DNA from: Desulfocapsa sp.
GTDB lineage: Bacteria > Desulfobacterota > Desulfobulbia > Desulfobulbales > Desulfocapsaceae
Assembly: GCA_016765495.1 (NCBI GenBank)
Contig: JAESPV010000081.1
Location: 22,118-86,117 of the forward strand
Reading direction: 5' to 3'
DNA: 64,000 bases
Notes under the pieces: model-generated
Databases searched by the model: none
Seen by the model: the letters and a program-made list of their open reading frames with translations, nothing else
Told to the model about the DNA's origin: nothing
Program-made: the position numbers and the translations under genes
Shown: positions 55,455-63,452 of the stretch, one piece after another
Position numbering within the stretch: the stretch's first letter is position 1
Layout: every line of letters begins with the position of its first letter

Positions 55455-55473
55455 TTCATACCCAATGTATGAA
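55455..55473. promoter_or_regulatory. operator-like dyad
   Basis: TTCATAC-N5-GTATGAA just upstream of the antisense RNA terminator. Possible repressor site in the replication-gene promoter region on the minus strand. Confidence 0.4.
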
Positions 55474-55733
55474 CCCACTACGCAATATATCATAAAAAAT
55501 TTAATTTTAAAACCTATTTCAATGTAATCTCAGGAGGTTATGTTGACAGAAGTGACAATCCTAGATATAGGATTTCCTTAGAAGGGATTGTATCCTTAAC
55601 CTGTTATGTGTTGAAATTACAGTATAAATGAAGGAGTGATGAAGGAGGGAATACAGACTGATGCATACCCAAAAATAATTGCCAACCTGCCTTGAGCAGG
55701 GCTAAATGGGGCTGTGCAAGATCGGAACAAGTG

Positions 55734-56417
55734 TTATGTTTTTTTGGTGTTTGGTTCAATAGCTGTTCCTATGAACGACTTTTTATCTTTATCTTTGTCA
55801 GATGATACAGCATATAGCCCAATTTCATTTAAATAGTTAAGCACATCATTTTTACTAATGGTTCCAGAAACGAATTCTTGTTGGATTTTTTCAAAATTTT
55901 TATCGGCAATATTTGGCCACGACATTAAACCTGAAACATATTCGTTTAGAAAATCAGAAATATTTTCAAGATCCGAAACAACTCCTTTTCTTACTTCTTT
56001 AGTTTTTGGAGTCATAGTCCAAGTTATGTGGCATAGCTCACTACAATTTTGCCAATATTTATGTAAAGAACCTAAATTGGGAACAATTAGCTTGATATTT
56101 AATTCGATGGAGTCCAAGATTATTTGCATAAACTCAAAGTATTTATCGATCTGTTTTTGATACCCTCCAAGTTTGTAAATTTTGCTTTGCATTCTTTTGA
56201 AAGATCTTACATCATTGATGTTTTCAGTATTTATGTCATTTCCATTAATAGTATACCAGTATTGAAAAATGATTCTTTCAATTGCCAAGCGAAATTCAAA
56301 TGCAGCATAAGAAAGTGCTGTACATTGCTTCCCCCGTTTACTGTTGGCAAGCCAAGACTTTCCTTCTTCAAAGTGGTAATTTATGGCAGTGTTTCGTTTC
56401 CAGGATAGAGGATTCAT
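55734..56417 (-). CDS. element-encoded protein of unknown function
   Basis: 227 residues, soluble, mostly helical. N-terminal half has ALSYAAFEFRLAIERIIFQYWY, reminiscent of helical nucleotidyltransferase- or HEPN-like bundles, without their catalytic motif. Lies 27 bases after a 59-residue gene in the same direction. AT-rich codon use as in the rest of the element. No function assigned. Confidence 0.6.
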   Translation of the reverse strand: MNPLSWKRNTAINYHFEEGKSWLANSKRGKQCTALSYAAFEFRLAIERIIFQYWYTINGNDINTENINDVRSFKRMQSKIYKLGGYQKQIDKYFEFMQIILDSIELNIKLIVPNLGSLHKYWQNCSELCHITWTMTPKTKEVRKGVVSDLENISDFLNEYVSGLMSWPNIADKNFEKIQQEFVSGTISKNDVLNYLNEIGLYAVSSDKDKDKKSFIGTAIEPNTKKT

Positions 56418-56444
56418 GACATGCTAATAATATTAAAATATAAG

Positions 56445-56624
56445 CTACTTACCGTAGAGTTTTAGTTTTTCGAATTCATCAAGAGTGAGGGTGTTAAGTT
56501 TGGGTTTATAACCAAATAGTTCTTTACAATTAAATGCAATAAATTCTGGTAAATCTGAATAATTTTTATCTTTTGCAATTCTTACCAGTTCTTGTATTTG
56601 TGTAGGCGTAGCGATTTTTTTCAT
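56445..56624 (-). CDS. 59-residue hypothetical protein
   Basis: MKKIATPTQIQELVRIAKDK at the start, ending EFEKLKLYGK; helical, with a FNCKELFGYKP turn. It is clearly in a continuous frame, and is placed 27 bases before the next gene and about 50 bases after the preceding one, so it looks like part of a three-gene operon. Small-protein length and context would fit an antitoxin or regulator, but no evidence beyond position. Confidence 0.5.
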   Translation of the reverse strand: MKKIATPTQIQELVRIAKDKNYSDLPEFIAFNCKELFGYKPKLNTLTLDEFEKLKLYGK

Positions 56625-56670
56625 ATATGTAATTCCAGTTTGTTTGATAGCTACTAAATATAACTTGTTT

Positions 56671-57285
56671 TTATATTATCTTATTGTTTTTATAATAAAA
56701 TTCGTAATATTCTTCAAGTGTCTCTAGGCACTTCGATGCTAGGTGTGTAGGTTCTTTACGCCCTATTTTTTTAAGTAACTTATTTATTGGCCTACTATTT
56801 TTATTAGAGTCAGAAATTGACAAATGATACTTGTAGCTAACAGATCGTTTTGCTCCAACTGGTATATTTGTCATTCTACCTGTTACAGGATCTGCCTCAT
56901 ACATAACTACATTTGCTGTAGGCACCTTATCAGAGAGTGGGTTAACATCTTTAATAGTTCCACTCGTACAGAGTGTTACACCTTCCCAGCCAGGATCTGT
57001 CATTGTGTGGCTAGTCGTTTCTCGTATCTCTGTTTTTATTATTTCTTCATGCTCCTCGTAATTTCTAAGCTTTTTGAATAATGCTGTAACGTTGTTCCAA
57101 CCTTCAAATTCTAATGCATTCCATTTATCACCAGTAAAGTTTTTTCTCATTACAGAAGTAAGCTTCTGGGTCAAGTTAGTAAATTCACTGAAAGCCTTCC
57201 TTGTGTGCTTTGGAGATTTTTTAGAATTTATCAATATGTTAAGTGTGTCTCTTAGATCCTGCATTACGATATCGACATCATTCAT
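56671..57285 (-). CDS. element-encoded protein of unknown function
   Basis: 204 residues. Helical N-terminus and a C-terminal part with GAKRSVSYKYHLSISDSNKN and a basic KKIGRK stretch. First of the three genes 57285-55734. I do not recognise the family. Possibly DNA binding by its basic tail (inference). Confidence 0.55.
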   Translation of the reverse strand: MNDVDIVMQDLRDTLNILINSKKSPKHTRKAFSEFTNLTQKLTSVMRKNFTGDKWNALEFEGWNNVTALFKKLRNYEEHEEIIKTEIRETTSHTMTDPGWEGVTLCTSGTIKDVNPLSDKVPTANVVMYEADPVTGRMTNIPVGAKRSVSYKYHLSISDSNKNSRPINKLLKKIGRKEPTHLASKCLETLEEYYEFYYKNNKII

Positions 57286-57785
57286 TTAGAAATGCCTCTA
57301 AATTTTTCACTTAAATATGACAGTATTAATACATGGACAATGTCCATCATACTACCTTATGTGTGACCACCTTTTTCATATATTCAGGTAATAATAAGGA
57401 CATAGAGTGGAAAGAGTGTCTGTAAGGTAAAGTTCTTCATAACTTTTACCACTACTACATTTACAATAAAACCACAAATGAACAATTATTTTCTTTGGTT
57501 ATGAAACAAATCAAGGGCTTCCTGTGGCAATATTGAAAAAGAAAGTGATATGTGCAGGACTCTGGGTGATGCAATTGAATCAAGAGCAAGCACATAATAA
57601 AAGTACAATTATGATAAAAATAATCTTCTCAATAATTCTGACCCTACTCTTTTCAATACCTGCTGCTTATGCCCATAGAGCAATAGCATTATTTCTGATA
57701 TTGCAAGACATACCCATCCCTGAGGATCTTTATTAATCTTTCAAGCGTTACTTACTGAAAAATGATGACACTTTTCATGATATGT
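57286..57785. other. intergenic region before the restriction-modification genes
   Basis: No reliable gene. A 42-residue plus-strand frame at 57611-57736 (MIKIIFSIILTLLFSIPAAYA) looks like a secretion signal but has no ribosome binding site. Confidence 0.35.
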
Positions 57786-57811
57786 GACTTATAGTCCGTA
57801 GACTTATCGTC
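57786..57811 (+). promoter_or_regulatory. C-box operator of the controller protein
   Basis: GACTTATAGTC-CGTA-GACTTATCGTC: tandem palindromes of the GACT-N3-AGTC type separated by four bases, the classical arrangement bound by C proteins of restriction-modification systems. Only the last half site departs (CGTC for AGTC). It lies 40 bases before the C gene, the usual place for autoregulation. Confidence 0.85.
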
Positions 57812-57850
57812 AACATTCCTTGATATTGCCTTGTATTGGAGGCTATTATT

Positions 57851-58084
57851 ATGAATGAGGACGCTATTCTTAAATCGTTTGGCAATGCAATAAATATTGA
57901 GAGAAAAGCGAAGGGCTGGAGCCAGGAAAAATTAGCTGAATTGGCCAGCCTGGATAGAACTTATGTGAGTTCTGTAGAACGTGGACACCGAAATATTAGT
58001 TTAATCAATATTGTCAAATTAGCATCTGCTTTAGAAGTTACAGTTAGCAGTCTCCTGCAATGCATAGGGGATAGCTATGAGTAA
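57851..58084 (+). CDS. restriction-modification controller (C) protein, XRE type
   Basis: 77 residues, helix-turn-helix: RKAKGWSQEKLAELASLDRT then YVSSVERGHRNISL. ATG 57851 has a GGAGG site; a TTG upstream is not used. Overlaps the endonuclease gene by eight bases, so the regulator first allows methylation before restriction builds up, as in other C-controlled systems. Confidence 0.88.
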   Translation: MNEDAILKSFGNAINIERKAKGWSQEKLAELASLDRTYVSSVERGHRNISLINIVKLASALEVTVSSLLQCIGDSYE

Positions 58085-58637
58085 CATTGATTTGGCATTT
58101 AACTTTTACAAAAAGCATATCTATGACGAAGAAAAAATTGCTCTATTGCGAAAGTACAATCTTAAAATTGCTGGTTCAGTGCCATCAGTCCTTTGGGAGT
58201 TATTTGGCGCATTGTTAACGGGTAGGCCAGGTGCAGGTACTACAGGTGCTGATCTTATAGGATGGGAGGTTAAATCTGCTAAAACTGGTGGATCATATGA
58301 ATACCAGTATCATTTAAATACTGGAGCAAACAAACTAAAAGAAGATTGTGTTGTAAACCATCTTTTTTTCACATATTCGGAATCGTACAATAATGTTACA
58401 GTGAAGTCTATAAGGGGGAGCGACTTACGTGAGAAGTATTTTGATGTGTGGCTACCCTTATATTACAAAAATTATGATTCGCAGGCTCCAGCCAATCAAA
58501 GAAGACAACGATTCAGAAAGAGCATACCGCAAGGTTTTGTAGAACAAAATGGATTATTGGTACTGGAAATACTTGATGGTGAAATCTCGAATCGGGAAGA
58601 TGCTAACCTGCTTCTACTAAATGGTGACAATGAATAA
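58077..58637 (+). CDS. restriction endonuclease, PD-(D/E)XK type
   Basis: 186 residues. Catalytic motif in TGADLIGWEVKSAKTGG (D, then E-V-K), preceded by a helix. Follows the C gene and overlaps the methyltransferase by 17 bases, giving the order C-R-M. Subtype II identity is inferred; recognition site unknown. Confidence 0.8.
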   Translation: MSNIDLAFNFYKKHIYDEEKIALLRKYNLKIAGSVPSVLWELFGALLTGRPGAGTTGADLIGWEVKSAKTGGSYEYQYHLNTGANKLKEDCVVNHLFFTYSESYNNVTVKSIRGSDLREKYFDVWLPLYYKNYDSQAPANQRRQRFRKSIPQGFVEQNGLLVLEILDGEISNREDANLLLLNGDNE

Positions 58638-59826
58638 GATGAATTTTGCAGAATTTTTTGCTGGTGTGGGCTTAGTTCGTGAAGGACTGCGTCTTCATAA
58701 TTGGGATTGCGTTTGGGCGAACGACATATCAGAAGATAAGCGTGACACATACGTTGAAAACTTTACTCATGATGATTTTCACCTCGAGGATATCTGGGAA
58801 ATCGTGAACCGTTCATCCACCATCCCAGATCAAGTTTTTCTATATACAGCGTCTTTTCCTTGTACAGATTTGTCAGTTGCAGGAGGAAGAAAAGGTCTGG
58901 CTGGGGCTGAGTCTGGCACTTTGAATGCCTTCCTGCAAATATTAAAGAAAAAACAACAAACAGGGGCTCATCCAAAAGTTGTGATGCTAGAAAATGTGGC
59001 AGGTTTTTTGACATCCCACAAAGGTAAAGATGTTGCATTCACGGTTGCAGTATTAAATGATCTTGGGTATGTGGTTGATATCATAGAACTAGACGCTGCA
59101 TATTTTACACCACAAAGCCGCCAGCGGGTCTTCTTGATCGCTGTTGAAAGTGAACTTGCCCAAGAAAATATGTATATAAAAGAGAAGTATTCCTTTTTTG
59201 ACTCGTGGTGGATAAATTTTCACAAGAATCCAAAAATAAGATCTTCTAAAGTCGAACACATCATAAAGTCATCTCCTCACTTACACTGGGGCTTGTTGGA
59301 TCTACCACAGCCTCATAATAATGCTCCTAATCTTAATGAGATTATACAAATTGAGATTCCGAACGACTCCAAGCTATGGTGGAACGATACGAGAAAAGAA
59401 CATCTATATTCTCAAATGAGCATATTACACAAAGAGACTTTGCACGCAATGATTGAGAAGAGCCGATACTCATACGGTACAGTTTACAGGAGAATGCGGA
59501 AGGGTAAATCAATGGCCGAACTACGAACTGACGGTAAGGCTGGATGCTTGCGGACCCCCAGAGGTGGCTCTAGCAAACAAATATTAATTAGAGCAGGATT
59601 TGGGAGCTGGAAAGTACGACTATTAACATCAAGAGAATATGCGAGGCTTCAGGGTGTCAGAGACACCTTCATCCTTCCGGAAAATGCTAGTAAAGGATAC
59701 TTCGCTATGGGAGATGCTGTATGTGTTCCTGTAATAGAATACATTTCAGAGTACATCCTATTACCTTTATACAAAAGATATCTTGTGGCTCACCCTTCAG
59801 CCGAAAGGCTATTTGCGAACTTCTAG
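58621..59826 (+). CDS. DNA (cytosine-5-)-methyltransferase
   Basis: 401 residues (starts at 58621, 58630 or 58639 cannot be told apart; no clear ribosome binding site). Motif I FAEFFAGVGLVREGL, motif IV SFPCTDLS with catalytic Cys, motif VI MLENVAGFL, motif VIII QSRQRVFLIAV, motif X GYFAMGDAVCVPVIEYI. Modifies cytosine at C5 and protects DNA from the preceding endonuclease. Confidence 0.93.
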   Translation: MVTMNKMNFAEFFAGVGLVREGLRLHNWDCVWANDISEDKRDTYVENFTHDDFHLEDIWEIVNRSSTIPDQVFLYTASFPCTDLSVAGGRKGLAGAESGTLNAFLQILKKKQQTGAHPKVVMLENVAGFLTSHKGKDVAFTVAVLNDLGYVVDIIELDAAYFTPQSRQRVFLIAVESELAQENMYIKEKYSFFDSWWINFHKNPKIRSSKVEHIIKSSPHLHWGLLDLPQPHNNAPNLNEIIQIEIPNDSKLWWNDTRKEHLYSQMSILHKETLHAMIEKSRYSYGTVYRRMRKGKSMAELRTDGKAGCLRTPRGGSSKQILIRAGFGSWKVRLLTSREYARLQGVRDTFILPENASKGYFAMGDAVCVPVIEYISEYILLPLYKRYLVAHPSAERLFANF

Positions 59827-60266
59827 ACTAGATTTACTATAGCTTGCATGCGTCCCATCTAAGTTTCTTGATCTTACCCCATTTTATAGAGGGGTGTTCG
59901 TCTTGTTTATTGCTTCGTGAAGAGTCTCTATTTTTTTCTTCCTTTAAACAACTACAAAATAAACTCAACTATTCCTTCTCGAACCAAGTCAACATAGTTC
60001 CACTGGCAATTGTAATGATAAACAGTGCTAGAGGCTCCATACTCATTCCTTGTTGAACTATTTTAGGAGTGTCGTTGTAATAAATATTTTACAAAGAGAT
60101 TGTGTGTTGATTGAAACTAACTTTTACTGCTGAGAATCTTACAAGGAAGGTGTTGAGAGTAGGTGTTCAGAAACTCTTCTGCGATGCCTATGGGAAGGTA
60201 ATCATTTTTCCACCTGTAGAAAATAATAGCCCACAGACTAGTCATAGTTCTACTCATATTGCCACG
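59827..60266. other. right end of the element, no gene recognised
   Basis: Only a 61-residue frame (60111-60296) that reads into the repeat, not supported. Marks the right end of the element up to the att repeat. Confidence 0.35.
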
Positions 60267-60363
60267 CAACAAAAAAGGCACTCAACTCAAGAATGAGTCA
60301 AGTGCCTTAAATTATTGGTACACTAGGCAGGATTCGAACCTGCGACCCCCTGATTCGTAGTCA
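60267..60363. repeat. right attachment repeat
   Basis: Partner of 48945-49041. Core 60316-60363 identical to the left copy; the rest is the tRNA terminator. The left edge of the intact tRNA gene lies inside this repeat. Confidence 0.92.
60271..60309 (-). terminator. terminator of tRNA-Arg
   Basis: On the minus strand: AAGGCACT-TGACTC pairs with GAGTTGAGTGCCTT followed by six T. Similar structure in the left copy, with changes in both arms. Confidence 0.85.
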
Positions 60364-60392
60364 GGTACTCTATCCAGCTGAGCTACTAGTGC
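60316..60392 (-). tRNA. tRNA-Arg (anticodon ACG)
   Basis: 77 bases with encoded CCA. Acceptor GCACTAG/CTAGTGT (first pair G-U), D-arm GCTCAGCTGGATAGAGT, anticodon stem CCTGA/TCAGG with loop CTACGAA, T-arm with GGTTCGAATCC. The 3' half is the integration target of the element. Confidence 0.95.
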
Positions 60393-60430
60393 ATGCGAGA
60401 AACATTATATACTCTAGTTCAATTATTTCC

Positions 60431-62596
60431 TCAAGGCTGTTTTCTATCTTTATTGTCTTTTTCCGCTTTATGACAAATGATTTCATGATCAGCGGGCTTG
60501 AGAGAGGGATCAGCAACAATAATAATATCGATCTTATTCCTGGTTTCCATCTCACTAATCTCGTTTCGTTTATTGTTAAGGAGGTACTGGGCAACATCTA
60601 ACGGAAAATGACATTCCACCTTAACCACCTCTTTCCTGCTAGCCCCGGTCTGGATACGACGAAGATAGAAAAGAGCCAGAGTTTCAACTGATCGGACAAT
60701 ACCACGCCCCTTGCAATGCTCACAAACCCTATAGTTACTTGTCTCGATGGGTGCGCCAAGCTTTTGTCTGGAAATCTGCATAAGGCCAAATTTTGAAATC
60801 CGGCTAATATCAACCTTCGCCCGATCTCTTCTCATGGCATTTTTAACCTGACGCTCAACTTCGCGGATATTTTTATTGATACGCATATCAATAAAATCCA
60901 CAACAATTAAGCCCCCAAGATCGCGAAGCCGTAGTTGGCGAGCAAGCTCTGTTGCCGCCTCCATGTTGGCTTTAAAAATCGATTCCTCAAAATTCTTTCC
61001 CTTCCCGGTTGAACCAGAGTTTACGTCAATGGCTACCAGCGCTTCAGTCGGGTCTATAACGATGGAACCACCCGATGGAAGCTGAACCTGTGGCTGATAA
61101 ATGGACTCAATCTGGTCTTCCACATTAAACTGGTTAAAGATCGGACGTGAGCCTTTATGCAGCCTGGCCTTTGCGCCCTTTTGTTTTGTGGGCAGCATAT
61201 CAAGAAAATCTTTGACTTTTTCAAGAGCCGCAAGATCATCCACCAGAATCTCTTTAATCTCAGGATCAAAATGTTCTCGCAAAAAGCGCAGAACACAATC
61301 GTGATCCTGATATATTCGTCCCACACCGTCCAGCAACTGCCCCTTCTTTTTGATCTCTCTCCAGAGCTTTGCCAAAAACCGAACATCTTTGGTGAGTGCA
61401 GTCTTGGTAACATCGATGCTTGCTGTACGAACAATCCACCCCACTCCCTCCGGGATATTCAGTGAATCCATGATTTCACGTAATTGTGAACGCCGTTCTT
61501 CTCCGCTGATTTTTCGAGAGATACCAGAAGAATCAGAACCAGGCATCAAAACCACACCGCGCCCTGGAATGGAGAGATAAGTGGTCATATTAGCACCTTT
61601 ATTCCCCACCTCTTCTTTTACTACCTGTACCAGGACCTCTTGTCCACGCTCAAGCACATCAGTAACTCGTAGCTTTTTCCACTGATGCTGCTCAATATAC
61701 CGTTTATTCTCTTCACTAATTTCTTGTTTATAATATTCAGGATGAATCTCGTTGAAGGGAAGAAAACCATTTTTATCGGTGCCATAATCCACAAAAGCAG
61801 CCTGAAGATTACTCTCAATAGCTACAATTTTTGCTTTATATATATTATTTTTGGTCTGCTTTGAGGAGACGGTGGAAACATGGATGGATTCCAAGCGACC
61901 ATCTGCAAGGAGTGCCAGACGACATTCTTCGGGCTCCTCTGCATTGATAAGTAGCTTTAAGCTTTGTGGTTTTTCCTGGGGATCCTGCTTCTCAACGGGA
62001 TCTTGTGGTTGTTGTTTGCCTTTTGCAGGACTCTTTTCTTTTTGATTACTCCTGCCACGGGGACGTGATGGTTTCTCTTGTGGTGGCCTTTCAACAGGCG
62101 TTTCAGATTCTGATTCAGATTGTACTTCCGGTTTCTCCTCAGGCTTCACTTCCGGCTGCAAGACTTCAGACTTGGCAACAAGCTGTGACCCAGCAAGTGA
62201 TTTACCGGAATCGTCAGAAACATCTACAGATTCTGTTGTTTTGCTTTCCTTGGCTTTGCTTTCCTTGGCTTTGCTTTCCTTGGCTTTGCTTTCCTTGGCT
62301 TTGCTTTCCTTGGCTTTACTTTCCTTGGCTTTACTTGCAGGTTTCTTCCTGGGAGCCGCCTTTTTCCGAGGGGGTTGCGGTTTTGCTGCACTCTTTTTGG
62401 GGGCAGCTTTTCGCTTTGGCTTTGGAGTCTCTTTCTCCTCAGACTTTTCTGGAGCAGTCTTACCGGTCTTTTTAACAGGCGTCTCTTTTACTGCTGTTTC
62501 TTTCTGAGTTGTACTCTTCCACCAGGCACCAGTTGATGCCTTTACACTTTTTTTCTGCACAGCCTTTTCCTTTGGCTCTGTTTTTTTATCTACCAT
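60431..62596 (-). CDS. ribonuclease E/G family protein
   Basis: 721 residues from ATG 62596 (AAGGAA site). Residues 1-210 are a low-complexity basic/acidic extension with six copies of AKESK (about residues 87-120). The catalytic core follows: S1 domain, then LVAIDVNSGS and GLIVVDFIDM with the metal-binding Asp residues, and the Zn-link cysteines CEHCKGRG. Cleaves single-stranded RNA in mRNA decay and rRNA maturation. Extra disordered scaffold at the N-terminus, not C-terminus as in E. coli RNase E. Confidence 0.92.
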   Translation of the reverse strand: MVDKKTEPKEKAVQKKSVKASTGAWWKSTTQKETAVKETPVKKTGKTAPEKSEEKETPKPKRKAAPKKSAAKPQPPRKKAAPRKKPASKAKESKAKESKAKESKAKESKAKESKAKESKTTESVDVSDDSGKSLAGSQLVAKSEVLQPEVKPEEKPEVQSESESETPVERPPQEKPSRPRGRSNQKEKSPAKGKQQPQDPVEKQDPQEKPQSLKLLINAEEPEECRLALLADGRLESIHVSTVSSKQTKNNIYKAKIVAIESNLQAAFVDYGTDKNGFLPFNEIHPEYYKQEISEENKRYIEQHQWKKLRVTDVLERGQEVLVQVVKEEVGNKGANMTTYLSIPGRGVVLMPGSDSSGISRKISGEERRSQLREIMDSLNIPEGVGWIVRTASIDVTKTALTKDVRFLAKLWREIKKKGQLLDGVGRIYQDHDCVLRFLREHFDPEIKEILVDDLAALEKVKDFLDMLPTKQKGAKARLHKGSRPIFNQFNVEDQIESIYQPQVQLPSGGSIVIDPTEALVAIDVNSGSTGKGKNFEESIFKANMEAATELARQLRLRDLGGLIVVDFIDMRINKNIREVERQVKNAMRRDRAKVDISRISKFGLMQISRQKLGAPIETSNYRVCEHCKGRGIVRSVETLALFYLRRIQTGASRKEVVKVECHFPLDVAQYLLNNKRNEISEMETRNKIDIIIVADPSLKPADHEIICHKAEKDNKDRKQP
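62235..62337. repeat. 15-bp tandem repeat inside the RNase E/G gene
   Basis: Six to seven head-to-tail copies of CTTTCCTTGGCTTTG (complement of codons for AKESK). Near-identical at DNA level, so recent or slip-prone; the copy number may vary among strains. Confidence 0.9.
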
Positions 62597-63133
62597 GAAT
62601 TTCCTTGGTCGGTAAAGGACAAGTCCTTTCCTCAATCTTTATGACACACATACTTTATATAGGTGTCGCATTTAGAAACAGAAACAGATAGCCAAATACT
62701 ATTGCTTCTATCTTACATTTTGTCATCATCCTGCCGGGCAAGTGTCTGGGAAAACCCCTCTGACATAGCCGCAAAATCACCATGGATAAAGACTCCAGGG
62801 GACCGCAAGGTGTATGACGCTACTCTATGAGAAAAAAAGATTCAGTTCTACTTTCCACCAACATCTCTTTTCCCTATAATTTTTCAGGTATAAACCCTAT
62901 TTTTTTCTCCTGATGCGAATGAATCTCTTCAAAATACACACCACGAAACCAAACAACATATTTCCTTTTCTTCTTTATGCCAAAACAAGCCCCTTAGGAA
63001 TGTACAGTAGCATGGCTACACACACAAGGGACAGTCTTCAGCAAATCCACTTCAGCGATGAATAACGCGAAAAACTCTGATGCTGAGCGGCAAAAGAGAT
63101 GGTTTATCTCTTTATTGGAAATAATTTCAAGCA
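62597..63133. other. divergent intergenic region
   Basis: No gene recognised. Holds the RNase E/G promoter on the minus strand and leader of the plus-strand genes. Nothing else stands out. Confidence 0.4.
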
Positions 63134-63412
63134 ATGTTTTTTACAGAAGAACAAAAAAGAAAACACTATGATTCTTCCCGCAAACACACTACACTGAAGG
63201 CTGAAAATAAAACAATTTCCCTTTATTATCAAGGCAAATATGTGATTTTAAACTTGACACCATTAATCCATCCTCGTACATTTCATCGGTTAATCGAATT
63301 TTCCTTTGCCAAGCTGGGTTACAAGGCTTTTGTCCCTTCACTCAAGACGATAGCTTTTAAGAACACCGGACAGGCATTATCATATCTAAAACCCATGCTC
63401 TGTCAGCCCTGA
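63134..63412 (+). CDS. possible small hypothetical protein
   Basis: 92 residues, basic, with HYDSSRKHTTLKAENKTISL and IHPRTFHRLIEFSFAKLGYK. No ribosome binding site of note. Reading frame is longer than expected by chance in this composition and it lies 40 bases before the lptD-like gene. No family recognised. Confidence 0.4.
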   Translation: MFFTEEQKRKHYDSSRKHTTLKAENKTISLYYQGKYVILNLTPLIHPRTFHRLIEFSFAKLGYKAFVPSLKTIAFKNTGQALSYLKPMLCQP

Positions 63413-63452
63413 TTACTGACATGGCTGCACACAAACTTTCAAGGAGTTAGCT

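Larger units (their letters stand above)
49042..60363. mobile_element. integrative element in tRNA-Arg
   Basis: About 11.3 kb between the two att repeats. It carries integrase, AlpA-like factor, iterons, a polymerase-like replication candidate, a restriction-modification set and several orphan genes. Visibly more AT-rich than the flanks. It lies at the 3' side of the intact tRNA gene, with the integrase at the end next to the displaced tRNA fragment. No conjugation genes seen, so it may be mobilisable by another element or be phage-satellite or plasmid-like. Confidence 0.88.

Noticed and set aside
57611..57736. Small secreted-looking protein
   Set aside because: No ribosome binding site and only a signal-like segment with a short tail.
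60111..60296. 61-residue frame running into the right att repeat
   Set aside because: No similarity to the integrase remnant at the left and no start signals.
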